In this document: piece by piece, positions 8,542 through 15,704 of the stretch
Position numbering within the stretch: position 1 is the first letter of the stretch
Layout: each line of letters opens with the position of its first letter
Origin: Cyanobacteria bacterium FACHB-471
Lineage (GTDB): Bacteria > Cyanobacteriota > Cyanobacteriia > Elainellales > Elainellaceae
NCBI GenBank assembly: GCA_014695345.1
Contig: JACJOC010000084.1
Span: forward strand, 62,001-126,000
Direction: 5' to 3'
DNA: 64,000 bases
Position numbers and translations under genes: made by a program
The notes under the pieces: model-generated
Told to the model about the DNA's origin: nothing
What the model saw: only the letters and a program-made list of their open reading frames with translations
Databases searched by the model: none

Positions 8542-8796
8542 TTACCGATACTTAAATTTCATCGCCAAGATGGTTAATGCCAGCATCAACGTGACTGCAT
8601 TTGCGATGATTACAGGGAAGTCACGGGTAAGAATGCCGTAGATCAGCCACAGGGTTACACCACTGCAAAACACAACAAACATACCTGTGGATAAATCATT
8701 GGCTGACTTAGTACGCCAGGTTCTTAGCACCTGCGGGACGAAGGCTGTAGTGGTTAGCAAACCTGCCAACAATCCCAAAAGAAAAGTAAAGTCCAT
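8542..8796 (-). CDS. SemiSWEET-family small sugar transporter
   Basis: 84 residues with three hydrophobic helices (about 3-22, 36-56, 60-80) and the diagnostic PQ-loop motif AFVPQVLRTWRTKSANDLS (about 18-36). That is a single triple-helix bundle, the half-size unit which dimerises in bacterial SemiSWEETs. Homologues move sucrose or glucose across the inner membrane by facilitated diffusion; the substrate here is not predictable. It is the first gene of a short minus-strand run with mug. The truncated integron-like site begins about 200 bases upstream, making this the last ordinary gene before the accessory island. Confidence 0.9.
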   Translation of the reverse strand: MDFTFLLGLLAGLLTTTAFVPQVLRTWRTKSANDLSTGMFVVFCSGVTLWLIYGILTRDFPVIIANAVTLMLALTILAMKFKYR

Positions 8797-8998
8797 AAGC
8801 CAGCCAGCGGTAGCGCAACAGCTTTAGGGTACATGGAAAACCGTTCTTTGTCGCTGGCGATCGCCCTTAAATTCCTTCGTCCGAAAAATCCTCATACTTG
8901 ACGTGCAACAATTTTAGTATCGTCCGTAGTGGCGTAAAATGGAGAGATTTTGAGGGGCGATCGCCCCGTCTATTTTCAATGTAATCACCTCAAATACT

Positions 8999-9042
8999 TG
9001 CCGATAACTTTTCAACGGCTGGGTGCAGGCGGGTTGTTATGC
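8999..9042 (-). repeat. attC-like recombination site, truncated (site 3)
   Basis: On the minus strand the DUF2867 stop codon is embedded in GCATAAC, the R'' box, followed by AA and a GC-rich L'' arm. The central motif AAAAGTTATCGGC is then shared with site 1. The expected L'-R' half (complement of the arm, then GTTRRRY) is missing: unrelated sequence begins at about 8998. This looks like the broken outer end of a cassette array. Confidence 0.55.
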
Positions 9043-9585
9043 TGTTTCGCCTGATGCATCACTTATTGAACGCTCCAATCCATATCTCATCATGGCTGGA
9101 ACAATGATCTTATGCACTGGTCTAACCGGAAGAAAATAAGCTCGACCCAACCAGTTATTGAACTTGACTACAGTTGAAACAACAACCCAGCATTTTTTCT
9201 CCTCACGCTTTAATTGGATCGAAACTCGGTAATCTAGATGCTTATCATCTTCACCGAGCATAATCTCTTCGTTCTGCCTACGATCAAGTATCTCAAATGC
9301 GCCAACGGCTGTTCCTGGTTGAAGTTCGTCTTGACTACTGGATGGAACTGCATCAATCGATGTCTTTAAACCAAACGGGCGAACAATGACATTGCGGAGT
9401 TCCAATAACTGCGCGACCCACTGCGGCATTGTCAAGAAGATTGCTCGTGTCACTGAATCTATGTTTTGAGACTGATCTTCTAGAAGCTGACATTTAAACG
9501 CATCAGCAAAATCGAGGCGTGGCAACGATCGCATTGCTAGACTGGTACTCGGAACATCGATTTCTTGGACAACGATTTTTTCCAT
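9037..9585 (-). CDS. DUF2867 family protein, integron-like cassette gene
   Basis: A 182-residue protein resembling the DUF2867 family: an N-terminal DFADAFKC segment, a helix with LTMPQWVAQLLELRN (about 51-65), then GAFEILDRRQNEEIMLGEDDKHLDYRVSIQL and a C-terminal GRAYFLPVRPVHKIIVPAMM. This resembles lipid- or ligand-binding SRPBCC-like folds. No catalytic residues are evident and the function is unknown. Its stop codon TAA lies inside the R'' box of an attC-like site, the normal arrangement for an integron cassette, and another such site ends about 230 bases upstream. AGAGGCGAACAA precedes the ATG. The coding sequence is probably intact; acquisition by cassette recombination is inferred. Confidence 0.75.
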   Translation of the reverse strand: MEKIVVQEIDVPSTSLAMRSLPRLDFADAFKCQLLEDQSQNIDSVTRAIFLTMPQWVAQLLELRNVIVRPFGLKTSIDAVPSSSQDELQPGTAVGAFEILDRRQNEEIMLGEDDKHLDYRVSIQLKREEKKCWVVVSTVVKFNNWLGRAYFLPVRPVHKIIVPAMMRYGLERSISDASGETA

Positions 9586-9818
9586 TTGTTCGCCTCTTCA
9601 ACCTGGAAGATTGCTTCAACGATACTCCTCAGATTACCACCCCAACCATGAATTCAAAGCAAGTTAACTTTGAACATCAACAGATAGCGTCTCAACTACG
9701 GTGTTGCTGATTCCTGGGATGAACCGATTTCCGAAAGCCTAGCGTTACTAAGGTTCCATAAATCCGTTCATCTCTCATTTCAGCAACGCCTCAGCTACGT
9801 GCCCACCCAAGACTTGCG

Positions 9819-9906
9819 GCATAACGTTCCCGTTCACCCGCCGCAGATAACCTTTCGGACTTAATGCAGAAGCTCTATACGGTCGGTGGCAACGGGATTG
9901 TTAGGC
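9819..9906 (-). repeat. attC-like recombination site (site 2)
   Basis: 88 bp between the two cassette genes. On the minus strand it reads GCCTAAC, AA, TCCCGTTGCCACC ... GGTGAACGGGA, AC, GTTATGC. That is R''-L''-central region-L'-R', with an imperfect inverted repeat whose arms differ by an unpaired GC, as expected for the extrahelical bases that direct integron integrase. The centre contains AAAGGTTATCTGCGGC, similar to the centre of sites 1 and 3. It begins six bases after the GST stop codon. Confidence 0.75.
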
Positions 9907-9909
9907 TGC

Positions 9910-10599
9910 TCATTCCAACTGGCTGGCCGACTTGCCAGTGAAAACCGCCAACTGAGCGTCGAAAGCACGTTTAAAGGCCGGCCGCGCTTCGCCACGGGCG
10001 ACATAGGCTATAAGGTTCGGATAGTCGTCCAGAATGCCCGATCTGCTTAGCCTGCGCAGCACCTGCACCATCAGCAGATCGCCAGCACTAAACGCCCTAT
10101 CGAGCCATTCGCCATTGCCGAGCCGAGCGGAGAGGTCGTCCAGTCGGCTGCGGATGCGATCCTCGACGATCAGCAGGCGCTCCTCGTGCCAGGACTTGTC
10201 GTGCTCCAAATACATAGAGACTTCGCGTTGAACGATCACAGGCTCGACCGTGGAGAGCGCAGCAAACATCCATGTGATCGCGCATGCCCGGGCAATCGCA
10301 TCGTTCGGCAGCAGTCCCGCATTGTGCTCCGCGATATGAAACACGATCGCCCCCGACTCGAACAAGGCGAGATCGCCTTCTTCATAGGTCGGTATTTGCC
10401 CGAAAGGATGAAGCGCACGATGTGTAGCTTCCTTCATCGCACTGAATGAAACAAGACGAACGTCATAAGGCTGACCCACTTCCTCGAGCGCCCAGCGCAC
10501 AGGCATGTCACGCGCCAGTCCCTGTCCGCGATCGAGCGACCGTTCAAAGGCGGTGATGGTCGGGATGGTCGGGACTATTCGAGAACTCCAGTTGCGCAT
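9910..10599 (-). CDS. Glutathione S-transferase family protein, integron-like cassette gene
   Basis: 229 residues with GST architecture. An N-terminal thioredoxin-fold part includes cis-Pro in GQIPTYEEGD and the glutathione-binding ESGAI motif (about 68-85). A helical C-terminal domain has WLDRAFSAGDLLMVQVLRRL (about 165-184), the usual N-capping/hydrophobic staple region. The predicted activity is glutathione conjugation or peroxidase chemistry in the cytosol; the substrate is unknown. The gene is distinctly GC-richer than its neighbours and reads like a proteobacterial sequence. It has AAAGGAG before ATG 10599, and attC-like sites flank it on both sides (9819-9906 and 10700-10785). I infer it arrived as a mobile cassette. 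Confidence 0.85.
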   Translation of the reverse strand: MRNWSSRIVPTIPTITAFERSLDRGQGLARDMPVRWALEEVGQPYDVRLVSFSAMKEATHRALHPFGQIPTYEEGDLALFESGAIVFHIAEHNAGLLPNDAIARACAITWMFAALSTVEPVIVQREVSMYLEHDKSWHEERLLIVEDRIRSRLDDLSARLGNGEWLDRAFSAGDLLMVQVLRRLSRSGILDDYPNLIAYVARGEARPAFKRAFDAQLAVFTGKSASQLE

Positions 10600-10699
10600 T
10601 TTGCTGCTCCTTTATGGATTATGTGGTTGCTCTCGTTAGTCGAATAGCGCAACACAAAATCGACAACCCACAGGATTTTTTACCGATAGCCAACTGTGA

Positions 10700-10785
10700 A
10701 CCTAACGGTTTGCTTGAGCGGCCGTCGATAACTTTTGCAATGTGCCAAGATCTTTCGGCAGTCCGCTCCAAGCAAATTGTTATAT
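10700..10785 (-). repeat. attC-like recombination site (site 1)
   Basis: 86 bp. On the minus strand: ATATAAC, AA, TTTGCTTGGAGCGG ... CCGCTCAAGCAAA, CC, GTTAGGT. The arms pair perfectly except for one extra G in the left arm, the single extrahelical base expected in a folded attC. The R' box fits GTTRRRY exactly; the R'' box deviates at one position. Central AAAAGTTATCG matches site 3. Confidence 0.8.
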
Positions 10786-10946
10786 GGGACTGTCCGCCAC
10801 TACCTCAGCCGCCAATTGCTGTGTAATACCCCCATATCAGCTTTTTAGAGGTTCCGCAGATCAACCCTGGGTTCAGCGAGGGGTGAGAAAAACGATGAAA
10901 CCAGGAAGATGAACGGCGGTACTAGACATTGGGTGAATGGTTATAG
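10786..10946 (-). pseudogene. Remnant tail of a lost cassette gene next to the IS fragment
   Basis: On the minus strand a short open frame of about 16 codons (ending LAAEVVADSPI) stops at the TAA inside the R'' box of attC-like site 1, as a cassette gene should. An in-frame stop lies just upstream and the transposase fragment follows. I read it as the C-terminal stub of a former cassette gene interrupted by the insertion sequence. Too short to identify. Confidence 0.3.
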
Positions 10947-11315
10947 ATGGCAAGCGTCAGTTGGATTGCTGGATTAAAGGAGGGACGTTTGTTTGCCCCA
11001 ATGACGTTTGCAGATTCTTGTAACCGAGACTTGTTTAAGCTGTGGCTAGAGCAATGCCTAGTGCCGCAATTGCAGCCAGGAGATGTGATTGTGATTGACA
11101 ATGCCAGTTTTCATCATGGTCAAGCCATTGAGGACATCGTAGCTCAAGCTGGCTGTGAGATTTGGTATCTACCGCCCTATTCTCCAGACTTAAATGAGAT
11201 TGAGCATTGGTGGTTTGCACTGAAGAATTGGATGCGACAGCGATGGGATGAGTTTGATAACTTTCGGGATTGTGTTGATGCTGCTTTCAAAAACTGCCCT
11301 AACGTGATTCCGTAA
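10947..11315 (+). mobile_element. Truncated IS630-family transposase (DDE, C-terminal half)
   Basis: 122 residues corresponding to the C-terminal half of an IS630/Tc1-mariner-type transposase. VIVIDNASFHHG carries the second catalytic Asp, and LPPYSPDLNEIEHWW contains the final acidic residue in the canonical PYSPDLNPIE-like motif. A complete enzyme is about 330-350 residues. An in-frame TAG sits directly before the ATG, and the first catalytic Asp and the N-terminal HTH are absent or scrambled in other frames, so this copy cannot transpose on its own. It abuts the integron-like cassette remnant. I could not identify its terminal inverted repeats with confidence. Confidence 0.85.
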
Positions 11316-11466
11316 CGCTATAACCCTCTTCTGTCACTCTAAACAGAGAATAAATTCTTGTTCTGTTGAGGTGTAGTTCGGCTAAATTCATTCAGTTCAG
11401 CCACAACGAATTTACGTCGTTTCAGCTATTCTCTAGCAAGAGTGATGAATGAGGGATAACGATATT

Positions 11467-11590
11467 ATTAGATAGATTTTTTCCAACCCAATAGCCTCCT
11501 AGAGAAAATAGCGTGAAGAAATCACACCATTTGGAAGATCGGGAAATTAGATAGATTTTTTCAGCCTAATACCCCTGTAGAAATTATGTT
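11467..11590. repeat. Two-copy imperfect direct repeat, 79-bp spacing
   Basis: ATTAGATAGATTTTTT occurs at 11467-11482 and 11546-11561. Each copy is followed by a related segment (CCAACCCAATAGCC.. and CAGCCTAATACCC..). The two units are 79 bp apart, start to start. No gene is visible here; this belongs to the 620-base non-coding stretch after the transposase fragment. Confidence 0.6.
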
Positions 11591-11726
11591 GAATCGGGGT
11601 GGACGTGGGGTGCGAAGTCCACTGGATGGGTAAAGCGTTTTGCTTCTCACGCTCTCATTCTCATCGATCGCTCACAAATCTCTTCATACGCTTGTGTCCG
11701 ATCGCCCTTTCCTCTATTCTAAAAAA

Positions 11727-11894
11727 CACTGGTTTTCCAGTGGACAAAGCTTAAGGTGAGGATAACGCTGATTAGGAGTGGTGGCACACTCGCTAACCAG
11801 CTAACCTAACTCCTGATGTGAGCAGGAGGCTAGGCTGTGTTGATTTTAAGATCAATTTGCCTTGCTGAAGCAAAACGAGTGGTTGGGAAACCAC
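11727..11894 (+). ncRNA. Run of five short hairpins, candidate structured 5' leader
   Basis: Five successive short perfect stems lie just upstream of the 66-residue protein: CACTGG/CCAGTG (11727-11742), GAGTG/CACTC (11776-11791), CTCCTG/CAGGAG (11810-11828, extendable by CCTA/TAGG with bulges), TTGAT/ATCAA (11840-11855) and GTGGTT/AACCAC (11879-11894). Another, GTGGAC/GTCCAC, sits at 11599-11622. I cannot match this to a known riboswitch. It could be a structured leader, a small RNA, or chance plus insertion-sequence debris. Confidence 0.35.
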
Positions 11895-11938
11895 GCCTTA
11901 AGCTGTTCTTCTCTACACACAACAGTGAGGCAAATAGT

Positions 11939-12139
11939 ATGACTACAGAGTTCAACAAACTGCTGCCTGTTCCGCCTGCCGAAAAGGTGCAGATTTGGAT
12001 TATTGGCACCCGAGAACAGGTAACGCACACGATCAACGAGTTTTACGTCAAGCAAATCGTTAGCGATCGCATTCACTTTATGCCAATCGTGCCAGCACCC
12101 TTTGCGCGAGGTAAGTTTATGACGGTGTTAGAGCGATAG
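11939..12139 (+). CDS. Small conserved-looking protein of unknown function (66 aa)
   Basis: 66 residues from ATG 11939, preceded by GTGAGG at a workable distance. The frame is open further upstream, but no better start is visible and the upstream part overlaps hairpins. The sequence is compact and looks folded: a Pro-rich N-terminal turn (LLPVPPAEK), a strand VQIWIIGTR, a helix around THTINEFYVKQI and a strand IHFMPIVP. There is no signal peptide, membrane segment or cysteine. I do not recognise the family. A strong terminator follows. The neighbouring cynS starts 527 bases downstream, so it is probably a separate unit. Confidence 0.6.
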   Translation: MTTEFNKLLPVPPAEKVQIWIIGTREQVTHTINEFYVKQIVSDRIHFMPIVPAPFARGKFMTVLER

Positions 12140-12175
12140 GTTTGGGGGTACATCTAGCGGTTAGGAGGTCCGAAT

Positions 12176-12220
12176 AGGTTGTGAGCAACGTGCTCTTTTG
12201 TAGTGCGCTGCTCACAACCT
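12176..12220 (+). terminator. Strong hairpin terminator
   Basis: A 12-bp perfect inverted repeat, AGGTTGTGAGCA / TGCTCACAACCT, with a 21-base loop. It begins 36 bases after the stop of the 66-residue gene. There is no long U-tract, so it may also be an mRNA 3' stabiliser. Confidence 0.6.
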
Positions 12221-12412
12221 GTTTAAGATGGCTACATAACGTACCTTTTACTAATGGCGATCGCCTTGAAAGTGCAGGTTTTTGGGTTTCATGCTTTAAC
12301 CCAACCTACTAGCTATATCTAAAGAAAGTCCTATTTTTTCAAAAGAAGCTCTGATGACAGGTAAAGCCACACTTGATAACCTACTTGCAAGGTTTTTTCC
12401 AGAGCACTACTT

Positions 12413-12676
12413 ATGGCAGTTTCGACAAAAGCTGGGTCTAGGACTGCCTCGTATCCCTATGGCGGCGATCGCTTTCCTCAGGATCACTGGCAGTTTTTTG
12501 AGAGTATGCCTCAGAAGCTGACGAATTTGATTGACGACCTGAGCAAGATGGGGATTTGTAAGCCTCAAGCGCTGAATCTCGCAAATAACTCAGCGCAGGT
12601 TGAGATGAAAGAAGCGTTGAATCTCGCATTCGCAAACCCGTCGTATCAAAATAAAGGAGTTTTCCCATGCCAGTAA
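12413..12676 (+). CDS. Possible small ORF overlapping the cynS start
   Basis: An 87-codon frame starting at ATG 12413 and overlapping the first 10 bases of cynS. I do not recognise it. It contains a small internal repeat (QALNLANN / EALNLAFA) that coincides with a DNA-level duplication, and the region also folds into a GCGCTGA/TCAGCGC hairpin at 12569-12596. These features suit a regulatory leader at least as well as a gene. No convincing ribosome-binding site was seen. It could be a translated leader coupled to cynS, or not coding at all. Confidence 0.25.
   Translation: MAVSTKAGSRTASYPYGGDRFPQDHWQFFESMPQKLTNLIDDLSKMGICKPQALNLANNSAQVEMKEALNLAFANPSYQNKGVFPCQ
12569..12596 (+). promoter_or_regulatory. 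Hairpin in the cynS leader
   Basis: A perfect 7-bp stem, GCGCTGA / TCAGCGC, with a 14-base loop lies 71 bases before the cynS start. Its left arm and loop sequence (GCGCTGAATCTCGCA) is repeated imperfectly about 45 bases further on. No NtcA site (GTA-N8-TAC) was seen upstream, although cyn genes are commonly nitrogen-regulated in cyanobacteria. Confidence 0.35.
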
Positions 12677-13116
12677 CAGAAACCTTAGAAATCACCAAAA
12701 AGCTGTTGGCTGCAAAAGAAGCAACAGGAGTCACATTTGCTGAGCTAGAAAAGCTCATTGGACGGGATGAAGTTTGGATCGCCTCTGTGTTTTATCGTCA
12801 GGCTAGCGCTTCTGAAGAGGAAGCTAGCAAAATTGTCAGTGCGTTGGGACTTGGTCCAGATGTTGCCGCAGAATTGTCCTCTTATCCGGTGAAAGGATTG
12901 GGTCCAATCGTCCCTACCGATCCGTTGATTTATCGGTTTTACGAAATCATGCAGGTGTATGGAATGCCAATGAAAGAGGTGATTCACGAGAAGTTTGGAG
13001 ACGGTATCATGAGTGCGATCGACTTCACCCTAGATATTGAGAAAGAAGAAGATCCCAAGGGCGATCGCGTCAAAGTGATCATGAATGGTAAGTTCCTCCC
13101 CTATAAAAAGTGGTAA
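12667..13116 (+). CDS. cynS: Cyanase (cyanate hydratase)
   Basis: 149 residues, a normal cyanase length. The catalytic triad known from the E. coli enzyme (Arg96, Glu99, Ser122) is present with exact spacing as Arg90 and Glu93 in [12 protein letters not shown] and Ser116 in GIMSAIDF. The helical N-terminal dimerisation domain and the C-terminal [11 protein letters not shown] end are intact. The enzyme converts cyanate and bicarbonate to ammonia and CO2 in the cytosol, giving nitrogen and detoxifying cyanate. AAAGGAG lies at the ideal distance before ATG 12667. No cynABD cyanate transporter genes are adjacent, so it probably handles internally generated cyanate. A terminator follows. Confidence 0.97.
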   Translation: MPVTETLEITKKLLAAKEATGVTFAELEKLIGRDEVWIASVFYRQASASEEEASKIVSALGLGPDVAAELSSYPVKGLGPIVPTDPLIYRFYEIMQVYGMPMKEVIHEKFGDGIMSAIDFTLDIEKEEDPKGDRVKVIMNGKFLPYKKW

Positions 13117-13217
13117 ACAGCCAAAAGATAGTAAACACAAGCAGTTAGTTGCAGTGTAGGGCAGTACTCAGGTTGCGAGGTCGCTCTACACCTCTTTGAA
13201 AGCCATACTCAGGTAAG

Positions 13218-13246
13218 GGTAGTAGGGAATGCCTACTGCCTTTTTT
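13218..13246 (+). terminator. Rho-independent terminator after cynS
   Basis: GGTAGTAGG / CCTACTGCC stem (one mismatch) with a 5-base loop, directly followed by TTTTTT. It lies about 100 bases after the cynS stop. Confidence 0.8.
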
Positions 13247-13340
13247 GTTCTTTTTTTAGAATGCTGCTGATGGAAGAGGCGATCGCCTTCACTGGTTACT
13301 ACGCTTAACACAATCAGTAAACGAGTTTTTCCTTAAAGTT

Positions 13341-13814
13341 ATGTTGAAACCCTGGATGGTGATTGGCGGAGTCACCCTAATCGTTGCTCTATTTGCAGCA
13401 TTTATCAAACCGCGTGATATTCCTTGGGCGGCTCGTCTAGAGCGACCCAAATGGCTGTTTTTTGAACCTGCCATTCCATTAATATGGATGGTGATTTTTG
13501 CCTGTGGTGCAGGGTCAGCGATTTTAGTTTGGCAGCAAGAACCAGGCAGCTTCAAAACCTGGCTGCTAATGGGGATCTACCTTCTAGTTGAAATCGTTAC
13601 CGTTGCCTATATTCCTGCTACGCTCCAGTTCCGCAGCTTGAGCATCGGTACAGTTCTAGGTGGTACTGGCTTCATTCTAGGAAGCGGATTAGCGCTGTTT
13701 GTCTGGTCTATTACTCCCAATGCAGCCTTGCTCTTACTTCCCTATGTGATCTGGAGTCCCGTTGGCACGTATGCTACGCGCAGAATGATTGATTTGAACC
13801 CCAACGCCGCTTGA
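13341..13814 (+). CDS. TspO/MBR-related tryptophan-rich sensory protein
   Basis: 157 residues with about five hydrophobic helices, the TspO/peripheral benzodiazepine receptor topology. PKWLFFEPAIPLIWMVIF (about 36-53) corresponds to the KPxWxPPxxxF region at the first loop and helix 2. LLPYVIWSPVGTYATRRMIDLNP at the end corresponds to the helix 5 signature ending in LN. TspO proteins bind tetrapyrroles and influence porphyrin turnover and stress signalling. This one is less Trp-rich than canonical TspO, so ligand specificity is uncertain. Inner-membrane location is predicted. Monocistronic, ending at the bidirectional hairpin at 13860. Confidence 0.75.
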   Translation: MLKPWMVIGGVTLIVALFAAFIKPRDIPWAARLERPKWLFFEPAIPLIWMVIFACGAGSAILVWQQEPGSFKTWLLMGIYLLVEIVTVAYIPATLQFRSLSIGTVLGGTGFILGSGLALFVWSITPNAALLLLPYVIWSPVGTYATRRMIDLNPNAA

Positions 13815-13859
13815 GTTGCACCGAAATTTGTTTGAATCGGTATTAGGAATCGGTATTAG

Positions 13860-13897
13860 AACAAGAAAGGGCGTTTCGTGAAGCGCCCTTTCTTGTT
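13860..13897. terminator. Bidirectional terminator between convergent genes
   Basis: AACAAGAAAGGGCG / CGCCCTTTCTTGTT arms with a short loop, placed between the converging TspO-like and glycosyltransferase genes. Both strands carry a partial T-tract. The GGGCGTTTCG core relates it to the palindromes at 27002 and 42792. Confidence 0.75.
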
Positions 13898-13957
13898 CAT
13901 TAGGTTCATTAAATAGATCAGCAGCGCTAGTACAGGTAACCTCGTGTAGACACAGTA

Positions 13958-14983
13958 TCAACTAGCTACGAGGCTTTTTTTAACTTTGTGGACAACTCGT
14001 TGAGTCATCCGCTGAGTTTTAGTAATCAGATTAGCAGGTAGGAGGTGCTCTGGTTTGTTTTGCGGCTCTCTAAGAAAGCGGTAGTGCAAAAACACATCCC
14101 GATGGGGAATATCAACCTCTTCGCCCTGGCTCAACCGAGTGAAATCTTTAGACGAATAGCTCATATAATGAATCCGCAAAATCGGCTTCATTCCCTGCTG
14201 GTTATACAGCACATTATCAACGTTGACGAATGGATCAGCATTGGCGCAGTTGCCAGTGCGCTCCTGACCATTGGGGCTGAGGGTGAAATTGAATAGGGGG
14301 CGATCGCTGCGTAGACTGAGATAGCTAAACAAAAATGCGTCGTCCCACCAGCCCTTGCCGTTAATCCATTCAACTTCGCGATCGTCAATCAACCGCTTCT
14401 TTAAGTCCATCAGTTCCTCAGGGTTAAAGATGCCGCGCTTGGAGCCAAAGAAACTACCGCAGTGTAGTTTAGAGCGCACGTCATCGCGTGAATACAGCCC
14501 CGTCTTCTCAATCGTGGAGAGATTTAATGCGGCAATGGCTTCAGGCTTCAAATGCTCCCAATCATTGAACACAAAATCGTAGGAATTGAGCTTCTCGATG
14601 ATATCGTCAAGCGGCTTCATGACCAACGTATCTGCGTCAAAGAAAACAAATTTCTCAAACGGGCCGTCAAATGCTGCAAAGCGTCTCTGAACATGGCTTC
14701 GGTACCATCCTGGCAGCGGCAAGTGAGTCTGTTTAGCCCTAGGATGAGCAGCCCAAACTTCTTCAGCAAAGTCTTCCCATCGACGGATTGCATCCCAATC
14801 GTCAAAGAAAGTAACGTTACGTCTAGAGCTGACCTCTAATCCCACTCGTTTCGGCATCTCATTGTAAGGGATGATACAGACGGGAATGTCAGCACCAGCA
14901 TTCACCTTAATGCTGTTTAGTAAAGCTACAACCTGGTCGTAAACGACATCGCTCGATAAAGTATAGATACCGAAGGGTTCCAT
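13958..14983 (-). CDS. Npun_R2821/Npun_R2823-type glycosyltransferase-like protein
   Basis: 341 residues with GT-A (glycosyltransferase family 8-like) organisation. An N-terminal Rossmann-type segment (GIYTLSSDVVYDQVVALLNSI) is followed by the metal/nucleotide-sugar DxD motif as FFDADTLVMKPLDD (DAD at 116-118). Later come KLHCGSFFGSKRG (about 173-185) and GWWDDAFLFSYL, which supply the acceptor-side acidic residues. It matches my recollection of a cyanobacterial family annotated Npun_R2821/Npun_R2823. Predicted cytosolic, transferring a sugar from a nucleotide donor; donor and acceptor are unknown. There are no other polysaccharide genes around it. The C-terminus is basic (RVVHKVKKS), possibly for membrane association. 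Confidence 0.75.
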   Translation of the reverse strand: MEPFGIYTLSSDVVYDQVVALLNSIKVNAGADIPVCIIPYNEMPKRVGLEVSSRRNVTFFDDWDAIRRWEDFAEEVWAAHPRAKQTHLPLPGWYRSHVQRRFAAFDGPFEKFVFFDADTLVMKPLDDIIEKLNSYDFVFNDWEHLKPEAIAALNLSTIEKTGLYSRDDVRSKLHCGSFFGSKRGIFNPEELMDLKKRLIDDREVEWINGKGWWDDAFLFSYLSLRSDRPLFNFTLSPNGQERTGNCANADPFVNVDNVLYNQQGMKPILRIHYMSYSSKDFTRLSQGEEVDIPHRDVFLHYRFLREPQNKPEHLLPANLITKTQRMTQRVVHKVKKSLVAS

Positions 14984-15704
14984 AGTGGTAGAGTCCTGGG
15001 TGGGCTTTGATCAGAGGGGCAAAGAAGGGACTAGTCCTGATATAGAGGCTGAGAGAGGCTTTACCGAGAACAGCACTTCTCCTCAGCAAAAGGACTTAAG
15101 AGGGGTTTACTGCTATCTTTGGCATCGCATGACTTAAAGCATCGGAACTCAAAAGACTGGTTCCGCGCATTTTGCACCCACTTACGTGGGAAAGCGCGCC
15201 ATTTTGTACCTCCATCCAGTGGAAGGATATCAAAACTTCCACCGCAACACGTTCAGCCAGGTGAAATGTTACACGGAGGGCTTAGCAAAGAACTGAACAG
15301 CAACACTAATTTTTAATGGATATACAGTAGCAGTACGTAGAGGAAGGAAGAAGATAAGAGACATGAATTCATGTAATCTTTAACACTTAGCGTCCGTACT
15401 GACAGAAGTTTTATAGGTAAACAGTCCAAAAGCTTGAATTTAAGCCACCCGCGTTTTGATTTTTTAAAGGAAACTTCATCCGAACCCTGCAACGACTGAG
15501 ATGAAGCTGAGATGAAGTAAAGCTATTTCTCTGACTAAAAATTCATTCTTTAGATATGAGGTAGTTCGTTGAACTAGCTCTCAAGATAGACCATCTGACT
15601 GGCAGCGATCGCTAAGGTAGATCAGACTAGCCCGTTCTACTGAAACCCCATCAAGTTCAGATTAGTTGGGCTGAGGCTACTGAGCAGAATCTTTGGAGAG
15701 CGTC
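14984..15704. other. Long non-coding stretch between divergent genes
   Basis: 721 bases between the glycosyltransferase and ndhK starts. I see no convincing gene, RNA or strong hairpin. A short frame at 15119-15316 has no ribosome-binding site and no family resemblance. Near 15500 the block TGAGATGAAG occurs twice in tandem. It presumably contains two divergent promoters and leaders. Confidence 0.5.

Noticed and set aside
10034-10449. Several frames of 60-87 codons within the GST gene
   Set aside because: High-GC gene gives long shadow frames on all strands; only the GST frame shows motifs.
12230-12660. NtcA site for cynS
   Set aside because: I found no GTA-N8-TAC in the gap, so nitrogen control is not claimed.
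15119-15316. 65-codon frame in the gap before ndhK
   Set aside because: No SD, low-complexity basic composition and no resemblance to any family.
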